Below, piece after piece: positions 1 to 8,166 of a stretch of 64,000 nucleotides of DNA. Both the position numbers and the translations under genes were made by a program. The stretch comes from Candidatus Gastranaerophilales bacterium. Its GTDB lineage: Bacteria > Cyanobacteriota > Vampirovibrionia > Gastranaerophilales > Gastranaerophilaceae. Under the pieces are notes generated by a model, which did not search any database, was not told the origin of the DNA, and saw only the letters and a list, made by a program, of their open reading frames with translations. The stretch's first letter is position 1. Each line of letters opens with the position of its first letter. The stretch spans positions 186,001-250,000 of the forward strand of contig CALVBD010000001.1 in the NCBI GenBank assembly GCA_944325635.1, in the 5' to 3' direction.

Positions 1-781
1 ATTCCTGTGACACCATACCGTTAATAACGGCATCTGCAATCTGGTAAGCAGGTCTAATATATTGCTGCGCAGTTCTGTTTACATCTTTGAATTGTAAATC
101 TGCTGCAGCGCCTGTTTTTCCTCTCAATGCTGCACGTCTGTACCAGCGGTCTTTAATGACTTCCAGAGGCGTATAGACATAAACTTTAACATCCATGATA
201 TCTCTGATGCCTTCGTTTAAGACATATAAACCTTCTGTCAAAACAACCTTTGCAGGTTTTTTAACTTCTCCGTTCGGGTCTGATACGCAGGTGACAAAAT
301 TATAATTAGGAGAAACTACGGTTTCACCTTTTTTTAGCCCCATAAGATGTTCTTTCATTAAGTCAAGATCAATCGCCTCAGGAGTATCAAAACTGAAACC
401 TGTTTTAAAAAGTTCTTCATAACTCCCTGCTTCAAGTAATTCTTTAGAGGTATCTTTATAATAGTCATCACAACGAACTACGGTATAAATACCTTCTTTT
501 TTATCTTTTACGCAAGCTTTTATCGTATTATCTACAAATACAGTTTTACCGGACGCGCTTTCGCCTGTTATCCCTATAAGAAATGTTTTTTTCTTTTCCT
601 GTACAACTTTTCTTGCGATATTAAGAATCAGATTATCAGACGTTTTAAGAAATAGCGGCTGAGTTTCACGTTTATCTTCTTCAAGCACTCTTTTCAGCGA
701 TTCTACGATATTTGAAATAATCTCCATATCACTGCGGCTTGAATAATAATCATAACTTGTCAAATGAAAGCTTGTGGTCAT
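1..781 (-). CDS. Uridine kinase / phosphoribulokinase-like P-loop kinase, C-terminus cut by window edge
   Basis: About 260 residues are visible; the 3' end lies outside the window. The N-terminal ~60 residues precede a clear Walker A motif, GITGESASGKT, followed by RCDDYYKD, which fits the nucleoside-binding Asp region of uridine kinases, and later by YRRAALRG. The fold belongs to the uridine kinase/phosphoribulokinase family, which phosphorylates uridine/cytidine or a sugar phosphate with ATP or GTP. The start ATG at 781 is preceded by GGGGA. The family is clear but the substrate is not: the N-terminal extension ahead of the P-loop is longer than in classical Udk. It is transcribed away from the next gene. 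Confidence 0.8.
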   Translation of the reverse strand, partial: MTTSFHLTSYDYYSSRSDMEIISNIVESLKRVLEEDKRETQPLFLKTSDNLILNIARKVVQEKKKTFLIGITGESASGKTVFVDNTIKACVKDKKEGIYTVVRCDDYYKDTSKELLEAGSYEELFKTGFSFDTPEAIDLDLMKEHLMGLKKGETVVSPNYNFVTCVSDPNGEVKKPAKVVLTEGLYVLNEGIRDIMDVKVYVYTPLEVIKDRWYRRAALRGKTGAAADLQFKDVNRTAQQYIRPAYQIADAVINGMVSQE

Positions 782-939
782 AATTTTTCTTATTCCCCTA
801 ATGAACTATTTTAACATTGTACTTTAAAGGTAAATTATTTTCTAATAATTATAAATCTTTGTAACAAATATTTTTATTTTCTAAAGATTTTTGACGAATT
901 ACCGTAAATAAATATGTGATAGTCAAATGGGAGTTCTAT

Positions 940-1101
940 ATGAGTGAAGATTTATTTAAAGAAGCCTTTTTAGAAGCCAGCGCAGAAGCAGCAGCCGAAT
1001 ATAGAGAAGAATTTAGTGAAATCGGAATGGCATTAGAAAAATTCTTTAATAACGTATTAGAAACAATTTCTCTGGGTGACAGGGATATGATGAAGCTTTA
1101 G
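940..1101 (+). CDS. Small acidic hypothetical protein (53 aa)
   Basis: The frame is open from a GTG at 916, but the ATG at 940 has GGGAG six bases upstream and is the better start (MSEDLFKEAF). The product is acidic and Ala/Glu-rich, predicted mostly helical, with no Cys and no signal peptide. Not recognised. A strong hairpin terminator follows directly, which supports a single-gene transcript. Confidence 0.6.
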   Translation: MSEDLFKEAFLEASAEAAAEYREEFSEIGMALEKFFNNVLETISLGDRDMMKL

Positions 1102-1106
1102 TTAAT

Positions 1107-1138
1107 AAAAAAAGAACTCTTTAAAGGGTTCTTTTTTT
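1107..1138. terminator. Bidirectional rho-independent terminator
   Basis: An A-run, a symmetrical stem built on AAAGAAC and GTTCTTT, and a T-run. It lies between convergent genes and overlaps the stop codon of the minus-strand gene, so it can serve both. Confidence 0.85.
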
Positions 1139-2300
1139 ATGCTGATTGAGCTTGTGTAATTTTTTTATATGACTCAATAACCTCTGTATTTTGTTGTCCC
1201 ATATTATCATTTTCGAGTTTTTGTTTTGTTGCAGCAATTAATTCCTGTTCAAAATTTTTATCAAACTTAGCTTTTAGAGCAATAACTTTTGCATTGTAGT
1301 CATTATTCTTTTGTAATTCTGATTCTCCGACGACTGCTCTGGAGGCTTTTCCGGCAAGCCAGCTTCCGACAAGTCCGACTGCGGCTCCGACAACGGCCCC
1401 TACAGCGGTACCGACGCCCGGAATAGGAATACAGGTTCCAATCGCGGCACCTGCTGCAGCTCCGGCTTTCATGCCTATTGCAAATCCGGCTGTTTCTGCA
1501 GCTACGTTTACAACGGATCTCGCAAGCTGCTTATTGCCGGCAGATGTTCCTAATTTGCTGTACGTTTCTGATATTTCCGGCGCAGCCGCAAGAAGAGAAA
1601 TTCCTGCAAATAACGCATTACCTTTTACTGCTTTAGAAAGTGTTCTAAAAGTCCCTGATTTCACTGCAAGTTCTTTCGCTGCAGTAGAGGCTTTGGTTAT
1701 TCCTGTTTTATTTTTAGCCCATTGAATGGCTTTACCGGCTTTTGTAACCGGTGCAAGCTCTCCGGCCGCTTTTGCCGTCTGTACATTTAAATCAGCTTTT
1801 GCAATTGCAGCGTACACTTCTTTCATTTTGCTTTTATAAGCATCACCACTCAGCTTCCCAGCTTCTCTGAGGAGTTTTCTTACATCGTTATAATATTTTG
1901 ACTTTGAAATGTTTTGTAAATATTTAAGTCTTGCATTTCCTGTGAGTTTTGCAGCTTCATCTGCCGGTAATTCAGTAAATGCTTTGTATTTTTGCGATAG
2001 TTCTTTCAGCGTATTATTCCGGTAGAAATTTTTCGTTGTCTGTACTATGTTATCGCCTTTAAGACTTTTTTGGAGTTCATCTGTAGCTTTTATTGATTTT
2101 TGGAGTGTATTCCAAAAACCTTTATCTTTAAAATTTTTCTTATTATCCAAAAGCCATTTAGTACCTCTGATACCTCCGTCAAATACCAGATATCCCGCAA
2201 CCCCTGCACCCAAATCAAGATTGTAGTGGTTAATGCCTGCACCTGTTGCGTATTTAGCAAGATTCAACAAATCGTTACTATTATAACCTATATTTGTCAT
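1137..2300 (-). CDS. Glycine-zipper hypothetical protein (387 aa)
   Basis: No known enzyme domain. The N-terminal ~45 residues contain GVAGYLVFDGGIRGTKW; the middle ~200 residues are Lys/Ala-rich and helical (KELSQKYKAF, AAKADLNVQTAKAAGEL); residues about 270-320 form a glycine zipper (GMKAGAAAGAAIG, GVGTAVGAVVGAAVGLVG) able to enter or cross a membrane; the C-terminus is a charged helix. There is no cleavable signal. The overall plan (basic helical region, Gly/Ala/Pro-rich membrane segment, polar tail) is shared with the next gene, and both contain the core PIP(G)VG, suggesting distant paralogues. It has the bipartite promoter element also found before four other genes here. The role is unknown; a pore-forming or secreted effector-like protein is only a guess. 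Confidence 0.75.
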   Translation of the reverse strand: MTNIGYNSNDLLNLAKYATGAGINHYNLDLGAGVAGYLVFDGGIRGTKWLLDNKKNFKDKGFWNTLQKSIKATDELQKSLKGDNIVQTTKNFYRNNTLKELSQKYKAFTELPADEAAKLTGNARLKYLQNISKSKYYNDVRKLLREAGKLSGDAYKSKMKEVYAAIAKADLNVQTAKAAGELAPVTKAGKAIQWAKNKTGITKASTAAKELAVKSGTFRTLSKAVKGNALFAGISLLAAAPEISETYSKLGTSAGNKQLARSVVNVAAETAGFAIGMKAGAAAGAAIGTCIPIPGVGTAVGAVVGAAVGLVGSWLAGKASRAVVGESELQKNNDYNAKVIALKAKFDKNFEQELIAATKQKLENDNMGQQNTEVIESYKKITQAQSA

Positions 2301-2322
2301 ATTTTCCCCGTGTAAATTTTCC

Positions 2323-2359
2323 TTATATATATAAAGTATTTTTATTAAAAAAAATTGCC
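2323..2359 (-). promoter_or_regulatory. Bipartite promoter element, copy A
   Basis: Read on the minus strand: GGCAAT, 15 nt, then TACTTTATATATATAA, about 23 nt before the ATG at 2300. The same two boxes at the same spacing precede the genes ending at 20558, 22090, 30217 and 52940. The position fits a core promoter; the sigma factor is unknown. Confidence 0.75.
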
Positions 2360-2370
2360 ATCAAAGAAGC

Positions 2371-2399
2371 AAAAAGGGCGTTAATTTCTTAACGCCCTT
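2371..2399 (-). terminator. Terminator of the 2450-3307 gene
   Basis: Perfect 9-bp stem GGGCGTTAA/TTAACGCCC with a TTTC loop, followed on the minus strand by a T-run. It insulates the downstream promoter element at 2323-2359. Confidence 0.85.
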
Positions 2400-2449
2400 C
2401 CCGTCGGGTTATTGGGTGGGTTTGTTTTTACTACCTGCTACCCTGAACC

Positions 2450-3307
2450 CTAGTAAAACAGTCCTGCCTGTCTGGCCATAAAATCATCGCTGTATTTACC
2501 GCCGCCGTACATCTGCATTTGAAGCATAGCGAGTTCCTGCGGGGTCAGCGTAGGCTGCATGAACGGGTTGGTTGATCCTGTATCAAAGTGATATTGTCCT
2601 TGACCTGTTTTTTGCTGCTGGGCTTGTGCCTGAGCCTCCATTTTCTTTTCAGTGTGGCTTTTACCTGTAATAAGGCTTGCAAGTCCATCCCCTGCCATAT
2701 AACCGATGATACTGCCTAAAATCGGCCCTACAACAGGAATCGGAGATAATAGTGCCGCACCTATTGCACCGCCAACCATGCCTGAAGTTACTCTTGCTGC
2801 TGTTTTAACTGTTTCTGTAGCTCCGCCTATAATTCCTTTATCTTTAGTCGCACTCCAGATATTCGGAATTTCAACAGCTATTGCAAATAAACCTGCAAGC
2901 AGCGGTAATCTTTTCCCTAAGGCGCCTATAGAACCTTTTAAGCCACCCCACCATTTTGTTTTTCCTGCTTTAGCTGCATTTGCTGCTCCAAGCCTCCAGC
3001 CAGCCTTCATTCTGCTTGGAATTGTTTTTGTTTGATGGAACATGTTTTTGAAGAAACCGCCATGTCTCTTTATTTGCTTATTATTGTAATCTTCAGTAGC
3101 TTTAGCCGCATCTTTTAATTGTGACCAAAAGTTCTTGAAATGTTTGCCGCCGGATCTTTTTCCTTCTGCATTTGCTACTCCATAGAAAGAGTCTGTTAAT
3201 TTCTTTGAAAATATTTCATTTCCTGTGCCTAATACAAAATCAGGAGCAATCTGTGCACCACGCTTAATGTAATTCCAGGCTCTTGAACCTATTGCACCAA
3301 TTCCCAT
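2450..3307 (-). CDS. Glycine-zipper hypothetical protein (285 aa)
   Basis: Start: ATGs exist at 3313 and 3307; the upstream AGGT is too close to the first, and the second gives MGIGAIGSRAW, resembling the MG- starts of other members of this gene set. A basic helical N-terminal half (many Lys/Trp, e.g. KTKWWGGLKGS) leads to a hydrophobic stretch at about 130-150 (LPLLAGLFAIAVEIPNIW) and a glycine zipper at about 175-210 (GMVGGAIGAALLSPIPVVGP). A Gln-rich tail (AQAQAQQQKTGQGQ) ends in GGGKYSDDFMARQAGLFY. Function not recognised. A terminator follows and a degenerate copy of the shared promoter element precedes it. Confidence 0.72.
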   Translation of the reverse strand: MGIGAIGSRAWNYIKRGAQIAPDFVLGTGNEIFSKKLTDSFYGVANAEGKRSGGKHFKNFWSQLKDAAKATEDYNNKQIKRHGGFFKNMFHQTKTIPSRMKAGWRLGAANAAKAGKTKWWGGLKGSIGALGKRLPLLAGLFAIAVEIPNIWSATKDKGIIGGATETVKTAARVTSGMVGGAIGAALLSPIPVVGPILGSIIGYMAGDGLASLITGKSHTEKKMEAQAQAQQQKTGQGQYHFDTGSTNPFMQPTLTPQELAMLQMQMYGGGKYSDDFMARQAGLFY

Positions 3308-3343
3308 AACCATTACCTACTTAATTTTATAAACTACCTTACT

Positions 3344-3375
3344 TATATAAAAAATTTTTCGTTTACCCAATTGTT
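3344..3375 (-). promoter_or_regulatory. Degenerate copy of the bipartite promoter element (copy B)
   Basis: On the minus strand: AACAAT, exactly 15 nt, then TTTTTTATATAA, 36 nt before the ATG at 3307. Only the CAAT and TTTATATA cores match the other five copies, but spacing and position are the same. Confidence 0.4.
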
Positions 3376-3427
3376 ATAAATTAGCTTATATGTTACAAAA
3401 CTTTAACAAAATTTTTTCTGTAAAAAG

Positions 3428-3456
3428 TTGCATTATATTGCAAAGAAGTGTATAAT
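3428..3456 (+). promoter_or_regulatory. Sigma-70-type promoter, probably giving a leaderless mRNA
   Basis: TTGCAT, 17 nt, TATAAT. The -10 box ends six bases before the ATG at 3463, so the expected transcription start falls on or next to the start codon. Confidence 0.75.
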
Positions 3457-3462
3457 CTTTTT

Positions 3463-3696
3463 ATGTTTTGCGAGGATTCAAGGATTTTTATTGAAACTGA
3501 TGACTTATGTAATACCTGTGAAAATTATATAAAAGAATTGGATTGCCCTCTCTTAGGGGCTTTAATTCAGGGAGATGTATTTCTGGAAGATAATCTGTTG
3601 GTCACTCGTTGTGGTTTTTATAAGGAATTTAAAAGAAATCTGTATATTGTGAAAGGTAAAAAAAGAAATGAAAACAGTAACATTAATAAAGGGTGA
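3463..3696 (+). CDS. Small Cys-containing hypothetical protein (77 aa) upstream of icd
   Basis: The frame also opens with GTG at 3448, but that lies inside the promoter; ATG 3463 fits a leaderless transcript. The N-terminal half contains CNTC and CPLLGALIQGD, then TRCGFYKEF, so four Cys residues could bind a metal or form disulfides. The last ~10 codons overlap the start of icd by 29 nt, in a different frame, which suggests translational coupling. Not recognised; the overlap plus a strong promoter make it likely real. Confidence 0.6.
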   Translation: MFCEDSRIFIETDDLCNTCENYIKELDCPLLGALIQGDVFLEDNLLVTRCGFYKEFKRNLYIVKGKKRNENSNINKG

Positions 3697-4663
3697 TGGT
3701 ATTGGACCTGAAATTTCAGATGCAGTAATGAGAATTATTGAGGCCAGCGGACTTAAAATCAACTGGGATATCCAGACTGCCGGTACTGACGTTATTGCAG
3801 AAGAAGGCACTCCCTTGCCGGCAAGGGTTCTTGAATCTATTAAAATTAATCAAGTTGCATTAAAGGCTCCGATAACGACACCTATAGGTACAGGATTTCG
3901 TTCTGTAAATGTTCAGCTTCGTAAGGCGCTTGATTTATATGCGAATGTGCGTCCAGCTAAAAATCTTCCGAATGTTAAAACAAGATATGAAGGTGTTGAT
4001 TTAGTTGTTATCCGCGAAAATACTGAAGATTTGTATGCAGGTTTGGAGCATAAAATAGATGATGGCACGGCTGAAAGCATTAAAGTTATATCGAGAAAAG
4101 CTTCTGAGCGAATTTGCCGTTATGCATTTGATTATGCGGTTCGTCATAAGAGAAAAGAGGTTTGCTGCGCTACTAAAGCGAATATCTGTAAGCTTTCTGA
4201 CGGATTATTCCTGGATTGCTTCAGAAATGTAGGTGCTGAATATCCCAAAATTAAGCAGAGAGAAATCCTCGTGGATAATCTTTGCCTCCAACTGGTTCAG
4301 GATCCTACAGAATTTGATGTTCTTGTTATGCCTAATATGTACGGAGATATAGTTTCTGACTTGACCGCAGGTCTAATCGGCGGCCTCGGAGTTGCGCAAG
4401 GTGCAAATATCGGGAAATATGGTGCAGTTTTTGAGCCTGTACATGGTTCTGCTCCGGATTTGAAAGGCAAAAATAAAGCTAATCCTACGGCATTGCTTCT
4501 TTCTGCGATAGATATGCTTAGATATATTGAAGAGAATGAATATGCTGACAAAATTGAGAAAGCTTTGTTTAGAGTTTTTGAAGACGGATGCTTTACAGAG
4601 GATCTGGGTGGAAAAATGAAAACAACAGAATTCAGGGATGCCATTATTATGAATTTAAATTAA
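3668..4663 (+). CDS. icd: NAD-dependent isocitrate dehydrogenase (isopropylmalate dehydrogenase superfamily)
   Basis: Beta-decarboxylating dehydrogenase of 331 aa, the usual length of the NAD-type enzyme. Motifs in order: KGDGIGPEI (N-terminus), TPIGTGFRSVNVQLRK (substrate loop, about 71-86), NVRPAKN, RENTEDLYAG (about 116-125, isocitrate-type), ATKANICKLSDG, MPNMYGDIVSDL (metal-binding Asp residues) and FEPVHGSAPDL (cofactor loop). It oxidises isocitrate to 2-oxoglutarate. The RENTED sequence argues against LeuB, although homoisocitrate dehydrogenase cannot be excluded. The usual VHKANI is CATKANI here. AAAGG lies about 10 nt upstream; the gene shares the promoter at 3428 and ends at a terminator. 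Confidence 0.85.
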   Translation: MKTVTLIKGDGIGPEISDAVMRIIEASGLKINWDIQTAGTDVIAEEGTPLPARVLESIKINQVALKAPITTPIGTGFRSVNVQLRKALDLYANVRPAKNLPNVKTRYEGVDLVVIRENTEDLYAGLEHKIDDGTAESIKVISRKASERICRYAFDYAVRHKRKEVCCATKANICKLSDGLFLDCFRNVGAEYPKIKQREILVDNLCLQLVQDPTEFDVLVMPNMYGDIVSDLTAGLIGGLGVAQGANIGKYGAVFEPVHGSAPDLKGKNKANPTALLLSAIDMLRYIEENEYADKIEKALFRVFEDGCFTEDLGGKMKTTEFRDAIIMNLN

Positions 4664-4682
4664 TTTTTGTATAAAGTCTGAT

Positions 4683-4714
4683 AAAAAAAGACAGCTGTGA
4701 AAGCTGTCTTTTTT
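4683..4714. terminator. Bidirectional terminator between icd and the TMEM43-like gene
   Basis: Stem AGACAGCT/AGCTGTCT with a 5-nt loop, an A-run on one side and a T-run on the other; the flanking genes converge on it. Confidence 0.9.
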
Positions 4715-4722
4715 ATTGAAAA

Positions 4723-5784
4723 TTAATTTGTTGGGGTTTGTTTTCTCCGCAATGCAAATCTAATCCCGACAACCGAAACAATTATCACTGGAATTGATAT
4801 AAGGGGTCTTACAGCTATCCATGCGATCGAAATTGTAATCAAAGAAAGTGCAAGTGCAATTAAGAAGCAGACAAATCCTGTGAAATACTCAGCTATATCC
4901 CCAATGATAGGTATAAATGAAAATATTATTGACAAAGGAGAGATTAACAATTTAAGCCCTGCAGCCATTAGCATAAAGCCGAGAATTCTCAGCATAAAAA
5001 GAAGGAATTTTGCATTATCTTTAAATATAGTGACCATATCATCTGCAGAATGTGTCCCGTTGTATACTAAGGCTATATCATATTTATTATTTGAAAATTC
5101 ATAGAAAATTTTATTATACTGCGCTGCAATAATTGAAACAGTAGAATTGATTGGCATATATTGATAAGAAATCCTATAATCACCGATTTGAGGTGATGAA
5201 AAATTCGTGCCGCTGTAATAGTATTCGGAATAAATTTGATACCCCTGTTTTGGCGGCAAGTTAAGGAGCTTGGTTTTAGGATTTAGTTTTTTTATTAATT
5301 CTGGGTCGAGTCGAAAATCGTCAACGGAAACATTATTTGCAAAAATTTCATCTGATTTAAATTCCATAGTAGGATTGTCATATCCTCTTTCTTTAAAACT
5401 GGTGGAGTTAATTTGTTTATCAGACCATTTTTTAGTGTAGCTGCATGATTTTGTTCTATGAGAACCGCTTTTGGTGCTTCTGCATCTTTCGTCCCATTGA
5501 TACATTTCCACTGTTCTTTTTAATGCCGGAGTATTTACACTGACAAAATCGTCTGATATAGTATCATTCGTATTTACACTACCTGTATAGTGGACAAGTT
5601 TCCGGTTATACTCAGGGCTATATTGGGAGATACTGATTACATTTTTCTGTATATAATCAGCTTTTTGCAAACTTTTTACATAGCCGGCTTCATTAAACCA
5701 CAACAAAAAGAAAGAACCTACAAAAAGAATAAGTCCAATCAACATGCCTGAAAAGACATTTCTAACATTTTCTTGAGTCTCCAT
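4723..5784 (-). CDS. TMEM43-family membrane protein
   Basis: 353 aa. One N-terminal membrane helix (about 14-31, MLIGLILFVGSFFLLWFNEA), a ~220-residue extracytoplasmic or lumenal domain with the family signature around RTVEMYQWDE, a Ser/Cys-rich insert (CRSTKSGSHRTKSCSYTKKW) and SFKERGYDNPTM, then a cluster of three or four hydrophobic helices at the C-terminus (about 255-345). This matches the TMEM43/LUMA family, whose bacterial role is unknown. It is transcribed alone and convergent with icd. Confidence 0.75.
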   Translation of the reverse strand: METQENVRNVFSGMLIGLILFVGSFFLLWFNEAGYVKSLQKADYIQKNVISISQYSPEYNRKLVHYTGSVNTNDTISDDFVSVNTPALKRTVEMYQWDERCRSTKSGSHRTKSCSYTKKWSDKQINSTSFKERGYDNPTMEFKSDEIFANNVSVDDFRLDPELIKKLNPKTKLLNLPPKQGYQIYSEYYYSGTNFSSPQIGDYRISYQYMPINSTVSIIAAQYNKIFYEFSNNKYDIALVYNGTHSADDMVTIFKDNAKFLLFMLRILGFMLMAAGLKLLISPLSIIFSFIPIIGDIAEYFTGFVCFLIALALSLITISIAWIAVRPLISIPVIIVSVVGIRFALRRKQTPTN

Positions 5785-5856
5785 TTAACCTCCAGATATT
5801 ATTTAAATTTTACCAAAGAAATTATAACAATGTAGACTTAAGATGACATCCTTTAT

Positions 5857-6192
5857 TTAATCTAAAAGACCTAAATCACGGAGAAATCTTGAGTTATCGG
5901 CAAGGCGTTCAAGTTTTTCATCTTCAAGCGGGTCTACAGTACCGTTTTTAAAAAGCTCATCCACCAAGTCATTATGGGAAGTATTTTCAGGGTCAGAAAG
6001 CACTAATTTTGAAAACTTTTTTATATCGTGCTGCTTTTCATATAGTTTAACCGCACGTTTTGATAATCCGTCAAGAAATTCATTTTTTGACATATCAAAA
6101 TTTACATCAATAGGCTTTATCATGCCATTTGTTGCAGCCTTTTTGCTGTTTTTTGTGCTTAATTTTTCGGAAAGTTTTTTAAAAAGTTCCAT
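5857..6192 (-). CDS. Hypothetical protein (111 aa)
   Basis: The start is the ATG at 6192 (MELFKKLSEKL), with AGGA about 10 nt upstream, in preference to an earlier TTG. A basic N-terminus with KKAATNG is followed by an acidic helical C-terminal half (NEFLDGLSKRAVKLYEKQ; DPLEDEKLERLADNSRFLRDLGLLD). No signal peptide or membrane segment. Not recognised. Confidence 0.65.
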   Translation of the reverse strand: MELFKKLSEKLSTKNSKKAATNGMIKPIDVNFDMSKNEFLDGLSKRAVKLYEKQHDIKKFSKLVLSDPENTSHNDLVDELFKNGTVDPLEDEKLERLADNSRFLRDLGLLD

Positions 6193-6342
6193 GACACATA
6201 TCCTCAATGATATTATCCTATTTTTTTGTTAATTTGGCAATCATCCCATGGATTTAGATTAGGGCAGTGTTTAAATCTTGATTAATGTTTCTATTTAATT
6301 TATAATATTTGTGCTGAATACTAAATAAGAAAGAGGTTTGAA

Positions 6343-7608
6343 ATGCTTGATATAAAACTAATTCGGGAATGTCCAGATAAAATTAACGAACTTTTAAAAA
6401 GAAGAAATCCCGAATTATCAATTGATGAAGTTATTAAGATTGATGAAGAAAGAAGAAAGATTCAGACTGCGGCAGATGAATTAAGAGCAAAAAGAAAAAA
6501 AGATTCGCAGATGATAGGCGAATTAAAGAAAAAGGGTGAAAATACGGACGCTGTGCAGGCTGAGGTAAAAAAACTCGGTGATGAAATAAAGTCTTTGGAA
6601 GATAAGCAGTCTGTTTTGGATGAAAAACAGCGCGATTTACTTTTGCATATCCCTAATATTCCTGATGAAACAACTCCTATTGGAGCCTCAGAGGATGACA
6701 ATCAGGAGGTTTATAAATGGGGTGAACCGAGAAAATTTGACTTTGAATTCAAACCTCACTGGGATTTATGTGAAGAAAAAGGACTTGTCGACTTTGAGCG
6801 CGGCGTAAAACTTTCACAGAGCCGTTTTACATTGTATCGCGGCAAGGGGGCAAAACTCGAGCGCGCTATTATAAATTTCTTCCTTGATTATCATTGCAGC
6901 GAGCAGGGATATGAGGAAATTTTACCGCCATTTATGGCAAATGCTGCAACAATGACCGGAACCGGTCAGCTTCCAAAATTTGCCGAAGATATGTATAAGT
7001 GCGTTGATGAAGATTTATATCTTATCCCGACGGCAGAAGTTCCTGTAACAAACATTTATGCAGGCGAAATTCTCTCCGAAGATGATTTGCCGAAATATAT
7101 GACTGCCTATACCCCTTGCTTCCGTCGCGAAGCCGGTTCTGCCGGTAAAGATACAAGAGGCTTAATCCGCGTTCACCAGTTTAATAAGGTTGAACTCGTA
7201 AAGCTCTGCACGCCTCAGACAAGCAAAGATGAACACGAAAAATTGACAGAAGATGCTGAAAAAATGCTTCAGCTTCTTGAACTTCCGTACAGACGTGAAG
7301 CGCTTTGTACCGCTGATATAGGTTTCTCTGCAAACAAATGCTGGGATTTAGAGGTCTGGATGCCGTCTTACGGTACTTATAAAGAGATTTCAAGCTGTTC
7401 AAATTACGGCGATTATCAGGCAAGACGCGCAAATATCCGCTACCGCGATAAAGAGACAGGAAAAGTTCAATTCGTTCACACCATTAACGGTTCAGGGCTT
7501 GCGGTCGGAAGAACTTTTGCGGCAATTGTCGAAAATTACCAGCAGGCTGACGGAACGATTATCATACCGGAAGTCCTCAGAAAATACACCGGTTTTGATA
7601 GAATATAG
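6343..7608 (+). CDS. serS: Seryl-tRNA synthetase
   Basis: 421 aa, standard length. The N-terminal ~110 residues form the tRNA-binding antiparallel coiled coil (many Lys/Glu, [20 protein letters not shown]). The class II catalytic core follows: [14 protein letters not shown], motif 2 in [38 protein letters not shown], and motif 3 in [16 protein letters not shown]. It charges tRNA-Ser and tRNA-Sec with serine. AGAAAGAGG upstream is the ribosome-binding site. It is transcribed alone, with its own terminator. Confidence 0.97.
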   Translation: MLDIKLIRECPDKINELLKRRNPELSIDEVIKIDEERRKIQTAADELRAKRKKDSQMIGELKKKGENTDAVQAEVKKLGDEIKSLEDKQSVLDEKQRDLLLHIPNIPDETTPIGASEDDNQEVYKWGEPRKFDFEFKPHWDLCEEKGLVDFERGVKLSQSRFTLYRGKGAKLERAIINFFLDYHCSEQGYEEILPPFMANAATMTGTGQLPKFAEDMYKCVDEDLYLIPTAEVPVTNIYAGEILSEDDLPKYMTAYTPCFRREAGSAGKDTRGLIRVHQFNKVELVKLCTPQTSKDEHEKLTEDAEKMLQLLELPYRREALCTADIGFSANKCWDLEVWMPSYGTYKEISSCSNYGDYQARRANIRYRDKETGKVQFVHTINGSGLAVGRTFAAIVENYQQADGTIIIPEVLRKYTGFDRI

Positions 7609-7609
7609 T

Positions 7610-7637
7610 AAAAAAACTCCCTTATGGGAGTTTTTTT
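7610..7637 (+). terminator. serS terminator
   Basis: ACTCCC/GGGAGT stem, TTAT loop, flanking A- and T-runs, starting directly after the serS stop. Confidence 0.9.
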
Positions 7638-7642
7638 GTGAT

Positions 7643-8116
7643 ATGATATGCTCAATGGCGCAGGAGAGATTTGATACTATTTTAGAAGCTGTTGAAAAGC
7701 CTTTTTTTGTAAAAGATACTTTTATTTTTAAAGTGCTTACTGTTTTATGCCAAATTACGATTCTTGTCAGATTTATTTACCTGAAAACTCATGTAATTAT
7801 TAAGTATTTATTAGGAGTTCCTCTTTTATTGTTTAACTGGCAGTCATTTGTTTTTTATTTTTTGTTTGTTATCTGGTCTCGCATACTGGATACTAGATTT
7901 CATTATGATTTTTCAGTTACTGCTTTTTCTTTAAAGTATTATTTTAAAGTTTTGTTTTTGCGTTTATTGCTGTTTATAATAACGGCTTTAATGATGGATG
8001 CCTATTACAGGGAACCTTTTGGCTGGTTAGGATTTATTTATTCACTTCCTATGTGTTTTCTTGCTATAGGATATACTGTACCTGTGTTTGATTACAGGCT
8101 GAGTAATATAGAATAA
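7643..8116 (+). CDS. Polytopic membrane protein, unknown function (157 aa)
   Basis: The frame runs into serS, but the gene must start after the serS stop and terminator: ATG 7643 or ATG 7655 (MAQERFDTIL). A short polar N-terminus is followed by about four or five hydrophobic helices rich in Phe and Leu (LTVLCQITILVRFIY, FVFYFLFVIW, FLRLLLFIITALMM, GFIYSLPMCFLAIGYTV). No family recognised. It lies 50 nt before the Ski2-like helicase and may be co-transcribed. No good Shine-Dalgarno is visible for either start. Confidence 0.6.
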   Translation: MICSMAQERFDTILEAVEKPFFVKDTFIFKVLTVLCQITILVRFIYLKTHVIIKYLLGVPLLLFNWQSFVFYFLFVIWSRILDTRFHYDFSVTAFSLKYYFKVLFLRLLLFIITALMMDAYYREPFGWLGFIYSLPMCFLAIGYTVPVFDYRLSNIE

Positions 8117-8166
8117 TCTTTCTATTCGTGTTATAATATAAAAGACAGCTTTTGTAAGGAGTATGA

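Noticed and set aside
2323-2359. Reading the bipartite element as a sigma-54 promoter (TGGCAC-N5-TTGC)
   Set aside because: Only the GGCA part matches; the -12 box is missing and the spacing is far too long.
7499-7642. Upstream start of the membrane-protein frame inside serS
   Set aside because: It would overlap serS by 110 bases and span its terminator; the encoded residues are a frame-shifted serS shadow.
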